A DNA stretch of 64,000 nt, taken from Beroe forskalii (lineage: Eukaryota; Ctenophora; Nuda; Beroida; Beroidae). Positions within the stretch are counted from its first letter, which is position 1. Every line of letters starts with the position of its first letter. The position numbers and the translations under genes were made by a program. Below the pieces are notes generated by a model. The model saw nothing but the letters and a program-made list of their open reading frames with translations, ran no database searches and was not told where the DNA came from. Shown here piece by piece: positions 1 through 12,999 of the stretch. Where the stretch lies: the NCBI GenBank assembly GCA_011033025.1, contig WFMF01000415.1, positions 96,146-160,145 of the forward strand, in the 5' to 3' direction.

Positions 1-754
1 AAATATTGAAAATCATCGTCACGCCGCAGATTGTGAATGAGGCAATTCAATAATTTTAAAGTGAATGATAATAAGCCTTCTCTCTTGTGTAATATTCGCT
101 AAAATCGGCAATTAAATTGAATAATATTAGTGACTGAAAGATACACTATTTAAAATTTTGTCTCATGGTGGATTATTAAACTCTAGCAATTTTAATTTTC
201 TTACCAGGAAATTTAAAACTAGTATCTGTAATCTCTCAACTTCTCAACGTGAAATGAGTCGATTTATCAGCGGCATCGCATATTATTTCCAAGATTCTCA
301 CGCACACTTACAATTTTCGCCCTTCCTCCAGCAATTATCGCCACCTTCATTCTCCATTCCTTAGTCCGTTTTGCATCCTGTAACTCAATTCTAGGCAGTC
401 GGAAGCGTGTGGTTACAGTTTGCACATTAAATCTGTAGGATTACTGGTGACGTTGATAATTATCCTACAATCGGTTGAACATAAGCGTATCAAAGGACGT
501 TGGGATATTATGACCAATTGATGATGTGAAGATTGAGATGATACTCGAGCTGATTGATCGACCCATGAATTTCTGCTTACCCCTCCCCCTTCGGGTAGCT
601 AATTGGGGGGAGGGGGCCCTCCCCCTCATTTCTGATGGAGATAAAAATTGCCTCTCACTGCGTTCATCCCTGTGAGTAACTAATGGGGAACTAATACACA
701 CTACACTGCCTCTCATCCCAGTGGGTAAACTAATACCCTGCTCTCCCCCGTCAG
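1..754. other. Upstream flank or intron of the EML gene
   Basis: No exon could be recognised here. Since the first EML exon at 755 begins inside a codon, this is most likely intron. Around 575-640 there is a C-rich then G-rich stretch (runs of C, then six or more G, then C again) that could fold on itself. The N-terminal part expected of an EML protein (coiled coil and HELP motif) must lie to the left of the window. Confidence 0.5.
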
Positions 755-3700
755 ACGAGCTGCTCTACTTCCAAGCTGCTGTGGGAGTTATCTACAACCC
801 TGAGACCCGGAGTCAGCGCTTCTACCAGGGCCACAACGACGACATTAAGTGCATCGCCCTGAACCCAGCCACCCCTAACATTGTAGCTACAGGGCAAGCA
901 GCTGGACATGATGAGAAGGAGGGAGATGTGAGTAGGGGGTTCTCGAAATTTATTTGATTGAAAACACCGAAAGGCGCCTCTTATCTAGGGGCTGCAAAAC
1001 ATTTGTTGAATTTATTGTATTGAAAAACTGGAATTATTGAATTCATTGAAATACAGAAACTTTGTTGGAATTTAATAAATTTTCATAAGCCGCTCCCGTC
1101 AAACGTTAGATGAGATGAGATAAATTAACTTTGTTATAGATTTTACTTACAGTCGAATAGTCGACGAATGTAAAATGTTTGCGTTAATGCCGGTTCGTGC
1201 AGTTTTTACATAAACTTCCGGCTAATTTTGGAAGTTACAACTGTGCCCTGTAACATGGCTCATTAACGTTAATTGCTTAAACGTCACTGATGGTTGTTTA
1301 ATATTCGATGTGATGGAGCCCGAGCTTTCTTATTAATAATTGATAACTTTGTAACTTAGCGTTACCTCACATAGCCATAAGACGACCTTTACATTCTACA
1401 AAGTAGCATAGTGCAACAGTGCATACTATCATGAATGTGCCTCAAATTTCACTGCATAAATTATATACACCCTAATATTTCAGCCCCATGTGCGGGTTTG
1501 GAACTGCGAGACTCTGGAGACCCTGGCTGTCTTAGGACTTGGAGTGCTGCAAAGAGCTGTCGGATCAGTCTCATTCAGCCCGGTAAGAACTTCAGATAGT
1601 AGTAATTAATTCTATGGATATAGAAATTAACGAATGGGGGTTTAATTTTCGGGGTTCGTGGGGTTTAAGAAGGCTAACCTGATAAAAATAGCCGTTTTTC
1701 GGTCGGAAAATTCGATTTTCTTTCGAAATGGTATATTATTTAACATTTATTATCCCTGCCTCAATTTTTTGCAGCAAGATACGGCGAACTATTGATATTA
1801 GATAGCTACTAAGATAAGTACTAAGATAAGTACTTCTATCTTAGTACACAGAAGGTATATAGATGCTCTGAATGTCAAAAGCGTACCATAGACCGTCCAC
1901 TCTGGTTCAATAATGTCTCATATGGCACTGTAAATTGAAATATTTCAACATCATAAGCTCTGCATAATTTAAGATCATTTGCCTCATTTAATGCTGTGTG
2001 TGCCCAGAGTCCACTTCACCTGGTCAAATTATAATTCTCCTGTGTATTGATCGTCCATATGGTGACATTATTATCTTGAATTACGTTAGCTTTTCGAACA
2101 TAGTCCGAGTCGAAAGCTCGAAAGTAAATGCAATCTGTGTGATTACCGCAGTGTTTTATCACCAGATAGGTGCTGGTGCGTCTTCTGTTTGTGCAATAGA
2201 GGCAACTTTTCCGTCAATAGAATTCAGTCAAATTAATAATATTACTTTACTACATAATGTTATCTATAAAACACAGTACAAAGTTGCAGCGATTACTCGA
2301 TTAGACCAACTCATGTCTCTGTGTTATGAATATTTTAATGTAATGCAGTTTGTAATAATTTTGCCATAATACAGTCGGTCTGCTTACCGGAGTTCTCCGG
2401 AGTTTCACTCGAATCATGAAACATCTCTGTTCGTGTTATCAGCTCATGCAATCAACGTACTCTTTTTCAGGACGGAAATAAAGTTATTGCTGTAGATGAA
2501 GGAAACGACCATACTATCTACGTGTATGATTGGAAAAAGAAATCCCAGATCGCTTGTCAAAAGGTAGATTATTTCCGGGATACTGGGACTTTTCTAAGAA
2601 AATGTTTGACAATAATTGGTTGTATGTTTGAAATACGTCGTGATAAATCTCAAATATTCTAGAAGATTTATATTTATTTTCATGAATGCTCCTTGCATCA
2701 TAAACTTAAAATGTTTAGTTAAGTAACAATACAGCTTTAAGTAATAGTTCTTAGATTTATTCACTAATCTCGAATATTTCTCTCAGTCTAGACGACTATT
2801 TTCATTCTAAAACAAGATTAAGGATTTGTTCTCTAAAATCTTAGTCAAGGCTGCATAATACTACAATATTATGTAAAATTTTCATTGAACCAATTGTGCT
2901 TGATGGCTCGGAATCAATTAATTACAAATGCTTATGAAATATTATAAAATAACGAAATAGATCTTTAGTATGATTTTAAATACAAGGCTAAAATTAGCAC
3001 ATGTTAATTTCTAGATTCAATGGTATGATCCGGTATGATTACTTCCACTCGTTCAAAATTCTTAGCAAGTACACTTCACTGTTTTTAAATTTACAAAGTT
3101 AGCTTGTCATTAACAAGGAATGTTTTATTTGCAAATTTGTAGGTTGGCAATGTTATTACGGGCATGATTTTAAATTACAATACTAAGAAATTTAATGCAA
3201 ATAATTCGTACAGTGTACTGAATGGCCCATGGTTCAACCCTTTTAACATATTATGAACGTCAAAATATGTGAACATTGAAAAAAATAATCAATTTATTAC
3301 TTTCATGTTCTCTTGATTAAACCTCGATTTTGGGCCGTGAATCGCCATATTCTATGAAAGTACAATGTACATGATAGTACAATGTACAATGTACTTTCAT
3401 CCGACATTGTACGTTGTAAAATGTCTGACACTTCCCACCCAGGGCCACCAAGACCCGGTGTTGGGGGCTGAGTTCCTGCCGACCTGCAACAACAAGTTTG
3501 TCACGTACGGCAAGGGTCACATTATCTTCTGGGAGCTCGAGGGCCACAAACTCGTCAAGAAATCCGGCCTTTTCGAGGTGAGTGGTGCTGTGAGTTTGTT
3601 ATTCCAGTGTAAGATAAGTGTTGTTTAGTGATTACATGAGGGGGATCTTTTTTCGCAGAGTTTGTGATTCCAAACAATTTTCGTGTGTGGGTGTTTGTTT

Positions 3701-6700
3701 GTGTGTTTGTTTGTGTGATTATCGTGTAACCATCGCGTTCAAACGCTTATATACCTCACTCATAATAGCATAAAATACACGCGTCGGACATAACATAAAT
3801 GTAACTTCCTTTTTTCATTATTCGAGGTATATTTCTGAATGTGATGACAATGCCGTAATGTGTAAAGCATCTGTGCTATATTCTCAGATTTCACAAATAC
3901 GGAATGCTGTAAATAATACGCCCAGCAATCCACTCCAGCAGATTCGATGCTGCTGCGACCGCTGTGCGACTTGTAAACACCGTGTTTTTGCACCACAGCC
4001 AAAGGAATCTCATCGAATCGCATGTTTTTCGACTGAATTTACAGCTTGTCCAGTACACTTATACCAGATAATACATCATGAGTTAGGTACAATACATCTA
4101 TAATATTCACGTACATAGCACTCACTCAAATTCAAATATTAATGTGGCGGCGCCACCAATGAGTAGTGCCGCCTAATAACCTCTCGTTCTTTCACCATGT
4201 GCCCACAACACGTCAATGTATTCAGACTATTGACGTAGGGAGGGCTCTGAAGAGTGGGCCAGGTTTTTAGTGTTGAGAAATCAGATCTGCAGCATCTGAC
4301 TTTTCTAAGATATATCCGACATCTGTGATCTGACCCCCTCTGTCCTGAGGCTTTGTCAGGGATTGTATGTCAAGTAAATGCTTTGTCAAGGAATGTATGT
4401 CAAGTAAAGGTTTTGTCAGGGAATCATCATTCCAAAGAATGCGTATTGTCTAGTGGAGATAGGACATTCTGTCCAATTAAGTTGCTAAAAGAAGTAAACA
4501 AATGGGGCTGTTTAAGCAATCAACATACTTATTACTTTTAATTGGATGATATGCGGGGTATGCCGGGTATGCCTGGTATGCAGCTCTGGATAAAGGTCTG
4601 AGGTTCTTACTGTAGCACGTATAAGTAACACGTATGTAAGTGATTGGGAGATTATTGAATAGACTGTTGAATGGATTTGCCCTAGTTCATAATTTCACAA
4701 CGTGTTAGTCCATCACGATAAGCTGAAAAATTTTCTACTGCATCGTCAGTCGTCACTAGTCCCGATTTATTTGTTTGCATGATGTAAATGTCTAAGAAAT
4801 ATCATGCTATGATAATCAGCAATATTTCTATTCAATTGTGAATCTAAAAATGATCTTATTAGTCTGGTAGAACTGCCCATTTCATGCTCTAAGGCCGACC
4901 GTGGACGGGTATTACGAAGCGATCACGATTCACGCTTTCTCACTAAGACCTAAGTTGTGTCTACATTGTGTCTACTGTAGAGTTTATCATTGTGGATATA
5001 TAATAGTTATTGCATGATAATAGTACACTTCACAATCTTGCATTGTGTCTACATATGTATTACTTTGTAGTGATTGTTCTTATCACGCACTCATCTACAG
5101 ACAGCACTGAATAGTATCAGATAATGTATCACTGTAGACAGTACTCCAGGTAGTATTCTAATCTAAAAACACAGTGCAGAGTTGTGGCACTCCGATTTGC
5201 CATGTCTATCACCTTGTCTGATGTTATATTAAAGCGTCAAATTGTTACATTATCATCACCGTTTCCTTCGACTCCAAGACTTTTGCCTGCAGTGACAAGG
5301 CTCTACTATGAGCACGAAAATTTTAATATCAGTTTTTATGATCATCTCCTTGCTCCCACTATCAAGGTTCAAATTATTGTAATTTCAAAATACCTGTCTG
5401 AATTATAAAAGCTCTCATTCAAAACCTCTGCACTCATTTTCCGGATTTTAATACTCTCCGTGACAGGCATTAATATTGCAGTGTTGCAAAGTTACATGTA
5501 ATAGTAATGATAATATGCGATGTAAGGACATCATATTGCGGATATTATGAATTCATGAGCGTGAGTTTTGCAATATTCTCGAGTAGGCGAGTACATAATG
5601 CTTGTTGTAGCTAGGAAGAAAAAAAGGGACGGTTTACCGCTCTGTATTTGACGGGGTATGTGTGTATGTGTGTAAGTTTATAAGCTTGCTAGTGCTGTGT
5701 GTGATGTGTATGTACTTCGAAACTGTGTATGAATGTCCTTCATTTGAATGTCAGCTTGTAGGTAAACCTTATTGAAAGAATGAATGTCCCACTGTCAGTC
5801 TCCCTGTTTGTACGTGTGTATGTCCCTCTGTCAGTATCTCTGCTTGTAGGTGTGTATGTCCCTCTGTCAGTATCTCTGCTTGTAGGTGTGTATGTCCCTC
5901 TGTCAGTATCCCTGCTTGTAGGTGTGTATGTCCCTCTGTCAGTGTGTCTGCTTGTAGGTGTGTATGTCCCCCTGTCAGGGTGTCTGCTTGTAGGTGTGTA
6001 TGTCCCTCTGTCAGTGTGTCTGCTTGTAGGTGTGTATGTCCCTCTGTCAGTATGTCTGCTTGTAGGTGTGTATGTCCCTCTGTCAGTGTGTCTGCTTGTA
6101 GGTGTGTATGTCCCTCTGTCAGTATGTCTGCTTGTAGGTGTGTATGTCCCTCTGTCAGTGTGTCTGCTTGTAGGTGTGTATGTCCCTCTGTCAGTGTCCC
6201 TGCTTGTAGGTGTGTATGTCCCTCTGTCAGTGTGTCTGCTTGTAGGTGTGTATGTCCCTCTGTCAGTATGTCTGCTTGTAGGTGTGTATGTCCCTCTGTC
6301 AGTATCCCTGCTTGTAGGTGTGTATGTCCCTCTGTCAGTATCCCTGCTTGTAGGTGTGTATGTCCCTCTGTCAGTATGTCTGTTTGTAGGTGTGTATGTC
6401 CCTCTGTCAGTATGTCTGTTTGTAGGTGTGTATGTCCCTCTGTCAGTGTGTCTACTTGTAGGTGTGTATGTCCCTCTGTCAGTATGTCTGCTTATCAGTG
6501 TTTGTATGTCTCACGTCTATATTTGACTTGGTAGGTGAGTAATGCACACCAATGTCTCCAGTAAGATGGGCTACAGTTCCCCAGTTAAGCATGACTAACT
6601 GCTCACTCTCTCCTTGACATACCAGAGCTCTCTCGTACTGTGCATTGTGTGCATGACATGACTACTACTGGTCATGTCCCCGTGCAAAATGTGTCAGAGC

Positions 6701-9700
6701 TTGTATATTACCTTGTATGTCCTCTGTCAGTGAAAATTTGCTTGTCCCAGGTGCAAAATACTCCCCTCTGTAACGTGTAATGTGCTTTCTTAATTAAATG
6801 GTCCGACATTAAATGCGTCTGCTTTATTTCAGAATCCGTCGTGTACCGCGCATATTCAACCATGTCATGAAATAATCAGACAAAGAAATATGATGCAGAA
6901 GTGATACACCAGTAATCGATTTAGGATAGTATGATTATGAAGTCCCACATTAAGCAAATCGGTTCCAGTACTCAATCACGTGGGATCACGTGACCTGAAA
7001 CTTTAAAGTGCCATAACTTTTGCTCTTTTGAACCGTTTGAGCTAGAGAGATGATCTTGGTGCAAAATGTCAAACACAATGGTGATTCAGGAGTGTAGGAA
7101 TCTATCAGTAGACTAGCTACTAGATCCGTTCTCAAACATTCAAATTTGTGATTAAGAACTTAAGAAGCCCAATGGATCATTAATATTTACTTTTGTTATA
7201 TTAGGTACTTAAATGAAAATGTCTCATTCTTACTGCCTAAGATGGGCTACAGTTCCCCAGTTAAGCATGACTAACTGCTCACTCTCTCCTTGACATAGCA
7301 GAGCACTGCGCATTGTGTGCATGACATGACTACTACTCGTCACAACCGTGCAAAATGTGTGTCAGAGAATCGCATATTATACCGACTACTGCATAATGTA
7401 GTGAGAGTTAAATAATAAGACAAGTTATCATTGTTCTAAGAAGAGTCGAGAGTAAACGTGCAATAATTCCTAGTTGGTGTAGAGTGGTGCACTCAGCGAA
7501 TAAATTTTGGTTTATAACCGTTTAGCATATTTTTACCGCATTCGAATAAATTTTCCGGTAAATGCATTATGCCTGCGTTCTATAGCTGAAATACACATTC
7601 GAGTGAAGGAACCAGCTTTGTGCCTTAATTATATGAAGGAACTAATTAAACGGGTTCTAAATTTAGCAGTCCAAGTCACAACGTAATCTAATTTATTTCC
7701 CTGCAATACATAGCGGCTCATGCCTTAATTATCCATATTTCCTTACGCAGTATAAGGCGATGTAGGGAGAGTAATCCCATCAATAGCATGTTAAATAGAC
7801 ATGTTTCGTATTGGATTTATCTTAAAAATCGATTGCCAAGTAATTCTAAACTCTAAAATCACACCTGCAATGTTTGGTAATACAGCCCTAAACTGTGAAC
7901 TTGTTTCAGAAACACGCCAAGCCTCGATTCATCACCTCGCTCGCCTTCAACGCCAAAGGAGAGCCTATTTCTGGAGACAGCAATGGCAACCTGTACCTGT
8001 GGAACCCCAGTAAGTCACCTCCAATCAGGTGGTAAATCATCATAGCCTTCATTGCCTCATTGCAGCCAGTAGCCGGACTGGTTGAGCTTCATAGGGTATT
8101 CGGTCATTTGGCCTAACTGGACATCTGGCCTAACACTGGTTAGGGTCAGGGGGAGAGATAAATTCAAAATTTCTTGAGTATTTCTTGAGTTTAAGGTGTT
8201 AGGCCAAATGTCCAGTTAGGCCAAATGACCTAGAACCCTTCATAGCACTTACTTTTGATGACCCCATCCAACTCACAATCCAACTTACTACGCCATTGAT
8301 TGTGCTAATGACTATGTATGAAATACCATGTCTGAAAATGAATAAAATATTCATACTCTACCATTGAATTTGATATTTTGAACTTTCGATGGCTTTTGCT
8401 GATCTATGGGTATGAGGTTAAGGACTCTATTTCTCATGCATTTATTTAATCATCAATCGAAAGATTTTGACATATTGGCGATTTCAGACGAAAGAAAGAT
8501 ATCTAAAGCTAAGATGGGACTTCACGAGGTAAATAATAATTATACCATTTGGAGTAGTAAGATCATTCATGATAGGACTTTATACAGTTATCGTTGATTT
8601 ATTGCACAATATTATCGAAAGGTCCATTAAATTGTAAGCTGTCGACTATAAATATGTCAAGATGCTTCGAGTTTCTCTCTGAAAATTTTGATAATCAATT
8701 TCTGTAACCGAATCTTCATGAAAAGTTTTAAGAACTGTAGAATTAATTTAGTAAATTACCGGCCTAAATCGAGAAAAACTTGGACCAAATTCTAAAAAAT
8801 GTCTCATTTTCGCACATGGTGTATGGAATAGGCGGCCATTTCGTATTACCATTCAAAGCGCGGAGTTCGCGCGCAATTTCATGAATCGCTGCCATTTTAC
8901 CGCCTTCAATGGTCGCGTACGACGCACTGAGGTGATAATGATGTACTGTGAATCGCTCTCTTTCTTTGGAATGTACATTCACTGGAATTATTAACCTTTA
9001 TTTACGTGATTATGGAATGTATAATACCTATGTACTGTTATTGTATTAGTTCTAGTGTGTGAGCCTGAGTGTGTAGAATAAACATGGAATGGACACTCAC
9101 AGAACACTCAATGTGATTGGGATTTGATTATTGGAATTCCTTTCACTTCTGCAGATACCCGGTTCCACCTTAATCCCCATGCTTCCCAGGGCTCCGTGTA
9201 CTCTATCGCCGTGAACGGGGATGAAGTGTTCACTGGAGGCCAGGACTGCAGGATCAAGAGGTGTAATGCTGACGATCTGTCTGAGACTGACTCGTGGCAA
9301 CTCAACGAGGATGCTCACGGTCGAGTCAGGGCTATTGCTTTCGTGGGAGAAAACATTGCGGTGGGAACGTACAATAACGGCATGTTGTTCGGTAAATTCG
9401 GAGAGGATCCTCAACAAATCATCCATGTGAGTTTGAAGGGTTTTCCTTGAGCCTTTTATTTGTAAAAAGTTAGGCGCCCGTAACGTTCATCGGTCGATCG
9501 AATGGAATTGGTCGATCGATCAACTTCATTTGATCGACTGATGTGTTTTAGATAGAAAATCTTCGAGCTAGTAGGGAATTAACAAAATATTGTTAATTCA
9601 AACACGATTCAAGTCATTAGGGACCAGTAAAACACATCATTCGTTCAAATGGAGTTGGTCAATCGATCAACTCCATATACTTTGGGGCTGTATTACCAAT

Positions 9701-12447
9701 TCATGCTAAATTCAAGCTTAGGTTCAGTCTATAATACTCCACTACAGTTCTCCAAACTTAGTAACGACATGTGGAACTTATAAACCAACAATTCTTTTCC
9801 TACTTTTGCATAACCTCACATTATCTCGCCACCTCACATTATCTCACAGGGTCACGGTGCTGGTGATCTTTGGGGCGGGGCAGTTCACCCTGTGGACAAC
9901 ACCTTCGCTACCGTGGGTCAGGACAAAGTCGTGTACATCTGGGACGCAGAGAACCACGTACCAAAGCACGTCTTCAAAGTGGAGAAACCAGCTCAATCCT
10001 GTGCCTTCTCTCCTGATGGTACGTAGTCTGTCGATGGGGAATGCCATATGACTATTGAAAAGCTAATGTACGTGTGTACTGATGCTTTAGAACTATAATG
10101 TTGCCCAGTACCCATCTGATGGTACGTAGTCTGTCGATGGGGAATGCCATGTGACTTTATTGAAAATCACTCCCCTCTTTCACGTACGGCCCCACATCAC
10201 TCCTTGGTTACATTAGAACCTTTTCGCCCCCATCAATCCCCCTTTCACGGCCCCTGGTAGTTAGGGGCAGAACCTGCACTAGGATATCTTTCTCTACGGC
10301 CCCACATCCCTCTGCGGCCCCACCTTCTTTCTCTCTGACTCTACGACACCATATCCCTCTTTTTATCTTTATCAGCCCTCCCCTCTTTCTCTACAGCCCC
10401 ACATCACTCCCCTCTTTCTCTACGGTCCCACATCACTCCCTCTTTCTCTGCGGTCCCACATCACTCCCCACTTTCTCTACGGCTCACATCGCTCCCCTCT
10501 TTCTCTACGGCCCCACATCACTCCCCTCTTTCTTCACGGCCCACATCACTCCCCTCTTTCTCTACGGCTCATCACTCTACCTCCCTCTTTCTACAGCCCC
10601 ACATCACTCCCCTCTTTCTCTACGGCCCCACATCACTCCCCTCTTTCTCTACGGCCCCACATCACTCCCCTCTTTCTCTACGGCCCCACATCACTCCCCT
10701 CTTTCTCTACGGCCCCACATCACTCCCCTCATTCTCTACGGCCCCACTTCACTCCCCTCTTTCTCTACAGCCCCACATCACCTCCCTCTTTCTCTACGGC
10801 CCCACATCACTCCCCTCTTTCTCTACGGCCCACATCACTCCCCTCTTTCTCTACGACACCATATCACTCCCCTCTTTCTCTACAGCCCCACATCACCTCC
10901 CTCTTTCTCTACGGCCCCACATCACTCCCCTCTTTCTCTACAGCCCCACATCACTCCCCTTTTCCTGATGGTTCTGTGCTGGCAGTCGCCAGTACTACTG
11001 GTGAGTGGTGGGTCCTGGACAGTAGTTCTGGGGATGTCCTGTCCTCTTACAAGTCCGGTCCTGAACAGATTGACGCTATCAGCTACAGCCCAGGTCAGAA
11101 AACCACCCTTATACCTTGCCCTTGATTATTTAAAGTTCGCCTTGATATGAAATTCAAATAGGGACTTCCCGACTGTGCTAGAACGTTATATCGTCAGAGT
11201 CGTGTTACAGACCTTCTCTATAATTCTAGAACGTCCTCACGTGACACCCACCCTCTGAGTTAACTCTCTGTAGTGTAATATTTCAATCCTACTCATTGCC
11301 CACTTTTCAGATGGTAAAGTGATCGCAGTGGGGTCACATGACAACATAACGTACCTGTATTCCTGCGATGACCTGAGATCAGAGTACAAGCCGGTGGGCA
11401 AGTGCTCCGGCCACTCCTCATTTATCACTCATCTGGACTTCTCAGAGGACGGGAAAGTGAGTTATTAACATGAAGTGAATGTACGCAAATCTATATGATC
11501 CTGCACTGTCGAATGTCGATTATACTGGGTTTACGGTATCGAACAGAATCAAGCTTCTGTACTAAGACCCTTCCTATGAATTTATGAATGATAATCTCTG
11601 ATTACCTTGCTAATTTGCCCCCCCCGCCCAGACCCTGCAGACTACCTCCGGAGACTACGAGCATCTCTTCTGGGAGACTGAGACCGGGGAACAGATCACC
11701 AACTCCAAGGACCTGCGGGACATTACCATGGCAACGTACACCTGTATCCTAGGCTTCCCTGTGTGTGGCATCTGGCCTGTAGGATACGACGGTACCGACA
11801 TTAACTCGCTGTCCAGGTCTCACAACGCATCTTTGGTGGCTACTGCTGATGACTTTGGTCTTGTCAACCTCTTCAGATATCCCTGCTGCGACCCTACGGT
11901 AAGCGGTCTGTTTGTACTGTGGTGGGTCTGAACTTTATAGTACCTGTATTCTCTGATTTATCTCGCTATGGCGACCAAGTTCTGTTAGAAATAGGGAATT
12001 AGGGATCATTCACGTATTATGTAATCAATTTTTGGCCGACTTCACCCCCTCCCCCCCTTTATCAAGTTTACTGTAGTTAAAGTTGTATTTGTTACAATAA
12101 CATGTCAGTTAATCTTTCGGAACCCCCCCCCACCTTTGGGTGATTACGTAATACGTCCCAGGATTATATAAACTAAAACACTTTTTAAGTATACTGCTTT
12201 TCATCCTCATCAGATTAGCTGTATACTGCAAAATCTTACTTGAAATTTACAATAGCTCACTACATTCACGATAGCTCCCTAAATTCCCACAACATTCCTA
12301 ACCCCGTGGCTGTGTCCCCAGGCGGCGTGGTCCAGTTTCCGGGGTCACAGCGCCCACGTGACCAAGGTCCGCTTCCTGAACGGAGACCAGGAGCTCTTCT
12401 CGCTGGGAGGCAGAGACCAGTCCATCATCCAGTGGGGCGTCTGCTGA
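755..12447 (+). CDS. EML: EMAP-like (EML) microtubule-associated WD40 protein, C-terminal 11 exons
   Basis: EML proteins bind microtubules through a HELP motif and two linked WD40 propellers. Exons read here: 755-927, 1484-1582, 2471-2563, 3443-3577, 7910-8009, 9155-9426, 9850-10018, 10944-11093 (start uncertain), 11311-11456, 11632-11898, 12322-12447. Phases agree throughout and give about 575 residues ending in GGRDQSIIQWGVC and TGA. Diagnostic EML stretches are RFYQGHNDDIKC, ATGQAAG, PHVRVWNCETLETL, GKCSGHSSFITHLDFS, SGDYEHLFWE, RDITMATYTCILGF, GIWPVGYDGTDIN and TADDFG. Order and length match the C-terminal three quarters of human EML1-4. The N-terminus lies outside the window. The exon 8 acceptor is unclear: the AG at 10943 and the AG at 10985 are both in frame, and homology to the family starts near 10960, between them. 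Which vertebrate EML paralogue is closest cannot be said by eye. Confidence 0.95.
5785..6515 (+). repeat. 36-bp minisatellite in EML intron 4, about 20 copies
   Basis: The unit contains TGTCCCTCTGTCAGT, then (G/A)TGTCTGC, then TTGTAGGTGTGTA. Because 36 is a multiple of three, long open frames run through it in more than one frame; these are not genes. Variation between units is mostly GTGTCTG, ATGTCTG or ATCCCTG in the middle. The unit has an acceptor-like TTGTAG directly followed by a donor-like GTGTGT. Confidence 0.95.
6564..7367 (+). repeat. Direct repeat of about 130 bp in EML intron 4
   Basis: The segment 6564-6698 (starting AGATGGGCTACAGTTCCCCA) recurs at 7240-7367 with small gaps and substitutions. 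The 540 bases between them show no gene. The rest of the intron (3578-5784 and 7368-7909) shows only short local repeats, such as three copies of a CTTTGTCAGGGA-type phrase at 4349-4425. Confidence 0.8.
8093..8239. mobile_element. Short MITE with terminal inverted repeats, EML intron 5
   Basis: About 147 bp. The ends are AGGGTATTCGGTCATTTGG and the complement of CCAAATGACCTAGAACCCT, so they pair over most of their length, and the inner TGGCCTAAC / GTTAGGCCA segments extend the pairing. TTCAT or TCATAG flanks both sides, a possible target duplication. There is no coding capacity. The rest of intron 5 (8240-9154) holds nothing I recognise. Confidence 0.75.
9485..9680. mobile_element. MITE with GATCGATC-rich inverted ends, EML intron 6
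   Basis: Both ends carry a palindromic GGTCGATCGATCAACT-type block beside AATGGAATTGG / CAAATGGAGTTGG. A second copy in opposite orientation is at 35755-35945; the shared middle reads GTGTTTTA, CTAGTAGGGA, AATCATTAGGGACCAGTAA-like. It is non-coding and about 200 bp long. Confidence 0.7.
10011..10153 (+). repeat. Duplicated end of EML exon 7 with its 5' splice site
   Basis: The exon 7 end plus the start of intron 7 (CTGATGGTACGTAGTCTGTC and the next 18 bases) occurs at 10013-10050 and again at 10108-10151. The second copy preserves a second candidate donor GATG|GTACGT. Using it would add an in-between segment to the transcript. Confidence 0.8.
10165..10958 (+). repeat. 29-bp minisatellite in EML intron 7 built on an acceptor-like unit
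   Basis: The unit is CACTCCCCTCTTTCTCTACGG plus CCCCACAT, repeated about 25 times with gaps. Most copies read CTACGG, but several (near 10394, 10593, 10768, 10880 and 10938) read CTACAG, which with the preceding pyrimidine tract is a plausible 3' splice site. The last such copy stands directly before exon 8 of EML and is in frame with it. Confidence 0.9.
12001..12160. mobile_element. MITE of the TTACGTAATC family, EML intron 10
   Basis: The left end AGGGATCATTCACGTATTA and the right end GATTACGTAATACGTCCCA are inverted copies, with C-rich and AGTTTACTGTAGTT segments inside. A closer-to-perfect copy lies at 41298-41460, and relatives at 38765-39003 and 56858-57017. Confidence 0.8.
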
Positions 12448-12532
12448 CCACCTCAATAGTCTTGCCTGGTGCTGCTGATATGGGGGTATGTTAGCTTGCT
12501 CATAGAATCCCACAATCACCATGACATTGACC

Positions 12533-12564
12533 AATCAATGCGTGAGTTAACTCACGCATTGATT
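12533..12564. promoter_or_regulatory. Perfect 32-bp palindrome in the EML 3' region
   Basis: Each half is AATCAATGCGTGAGTT, and the second half is its exact complement reversed, with no loop. It starts 86 bases after the EML stop codon, so in the mRNA it could form a strong hairpin. No function is assigned. Confidence 0.85.
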
Positions 12565-12992
12565 CAGATTGTTCGATGTCAATCCGATTTCTGGATCCGA
12601 TGGGAAAGCTAACACGCCGCCGATATAACACCCGCTAGCCGTGGCTCCCGAGGGACTATCTAGGCAAGAAGAGTCTCCATAATATATATCATGATGTGTA
12701 TGTCTCGCACATAGTATTTAGTTAGCCAGAAACACGTATATCTTTCACGAGAAAATAATCTGTAGAACTTCACATCCCGTCCGCAGGCGTTTCCTTGAAA
12801 GTCAGCGTTGTTTTTCCTGTCATTGGTTCGGATCGGTTTCAGATCTGTTTTTCAAAATGAAAATGATTAACATGTTGAATGATATTTTTAAGATTTTACA
12901 AATTTCGCTGAATTGAACACAAGGAAACGGTTGCATTTTTCAGTATATTACTATTACAATTTATATATGGCGGGGAATGATATATAATTATA

Positions 12993-12998
12993 AATAAA
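12993..12998 (+). terminator. Candidate EML polyadenylation signal AATAAA
   Basis: An AATAAA hexamer stands about 550 bases after the EML stop, in A/T-rich sequence. It is the first good match downstream of the stop. The actual cleavage site is not shown. Confidence 0.4.
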
Positions 12999-12999
12999 A

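Noticed and set aside
1998-2369. 123-codon frame in EML intron 2
   Set aside because: No recognisable similarity, A/T-rich, no support from splice sites.
5780-6534. 248-codon frame with twelve-residue repeats
   Set aside because: It is the 36-bp intronic minisatellite of EML.
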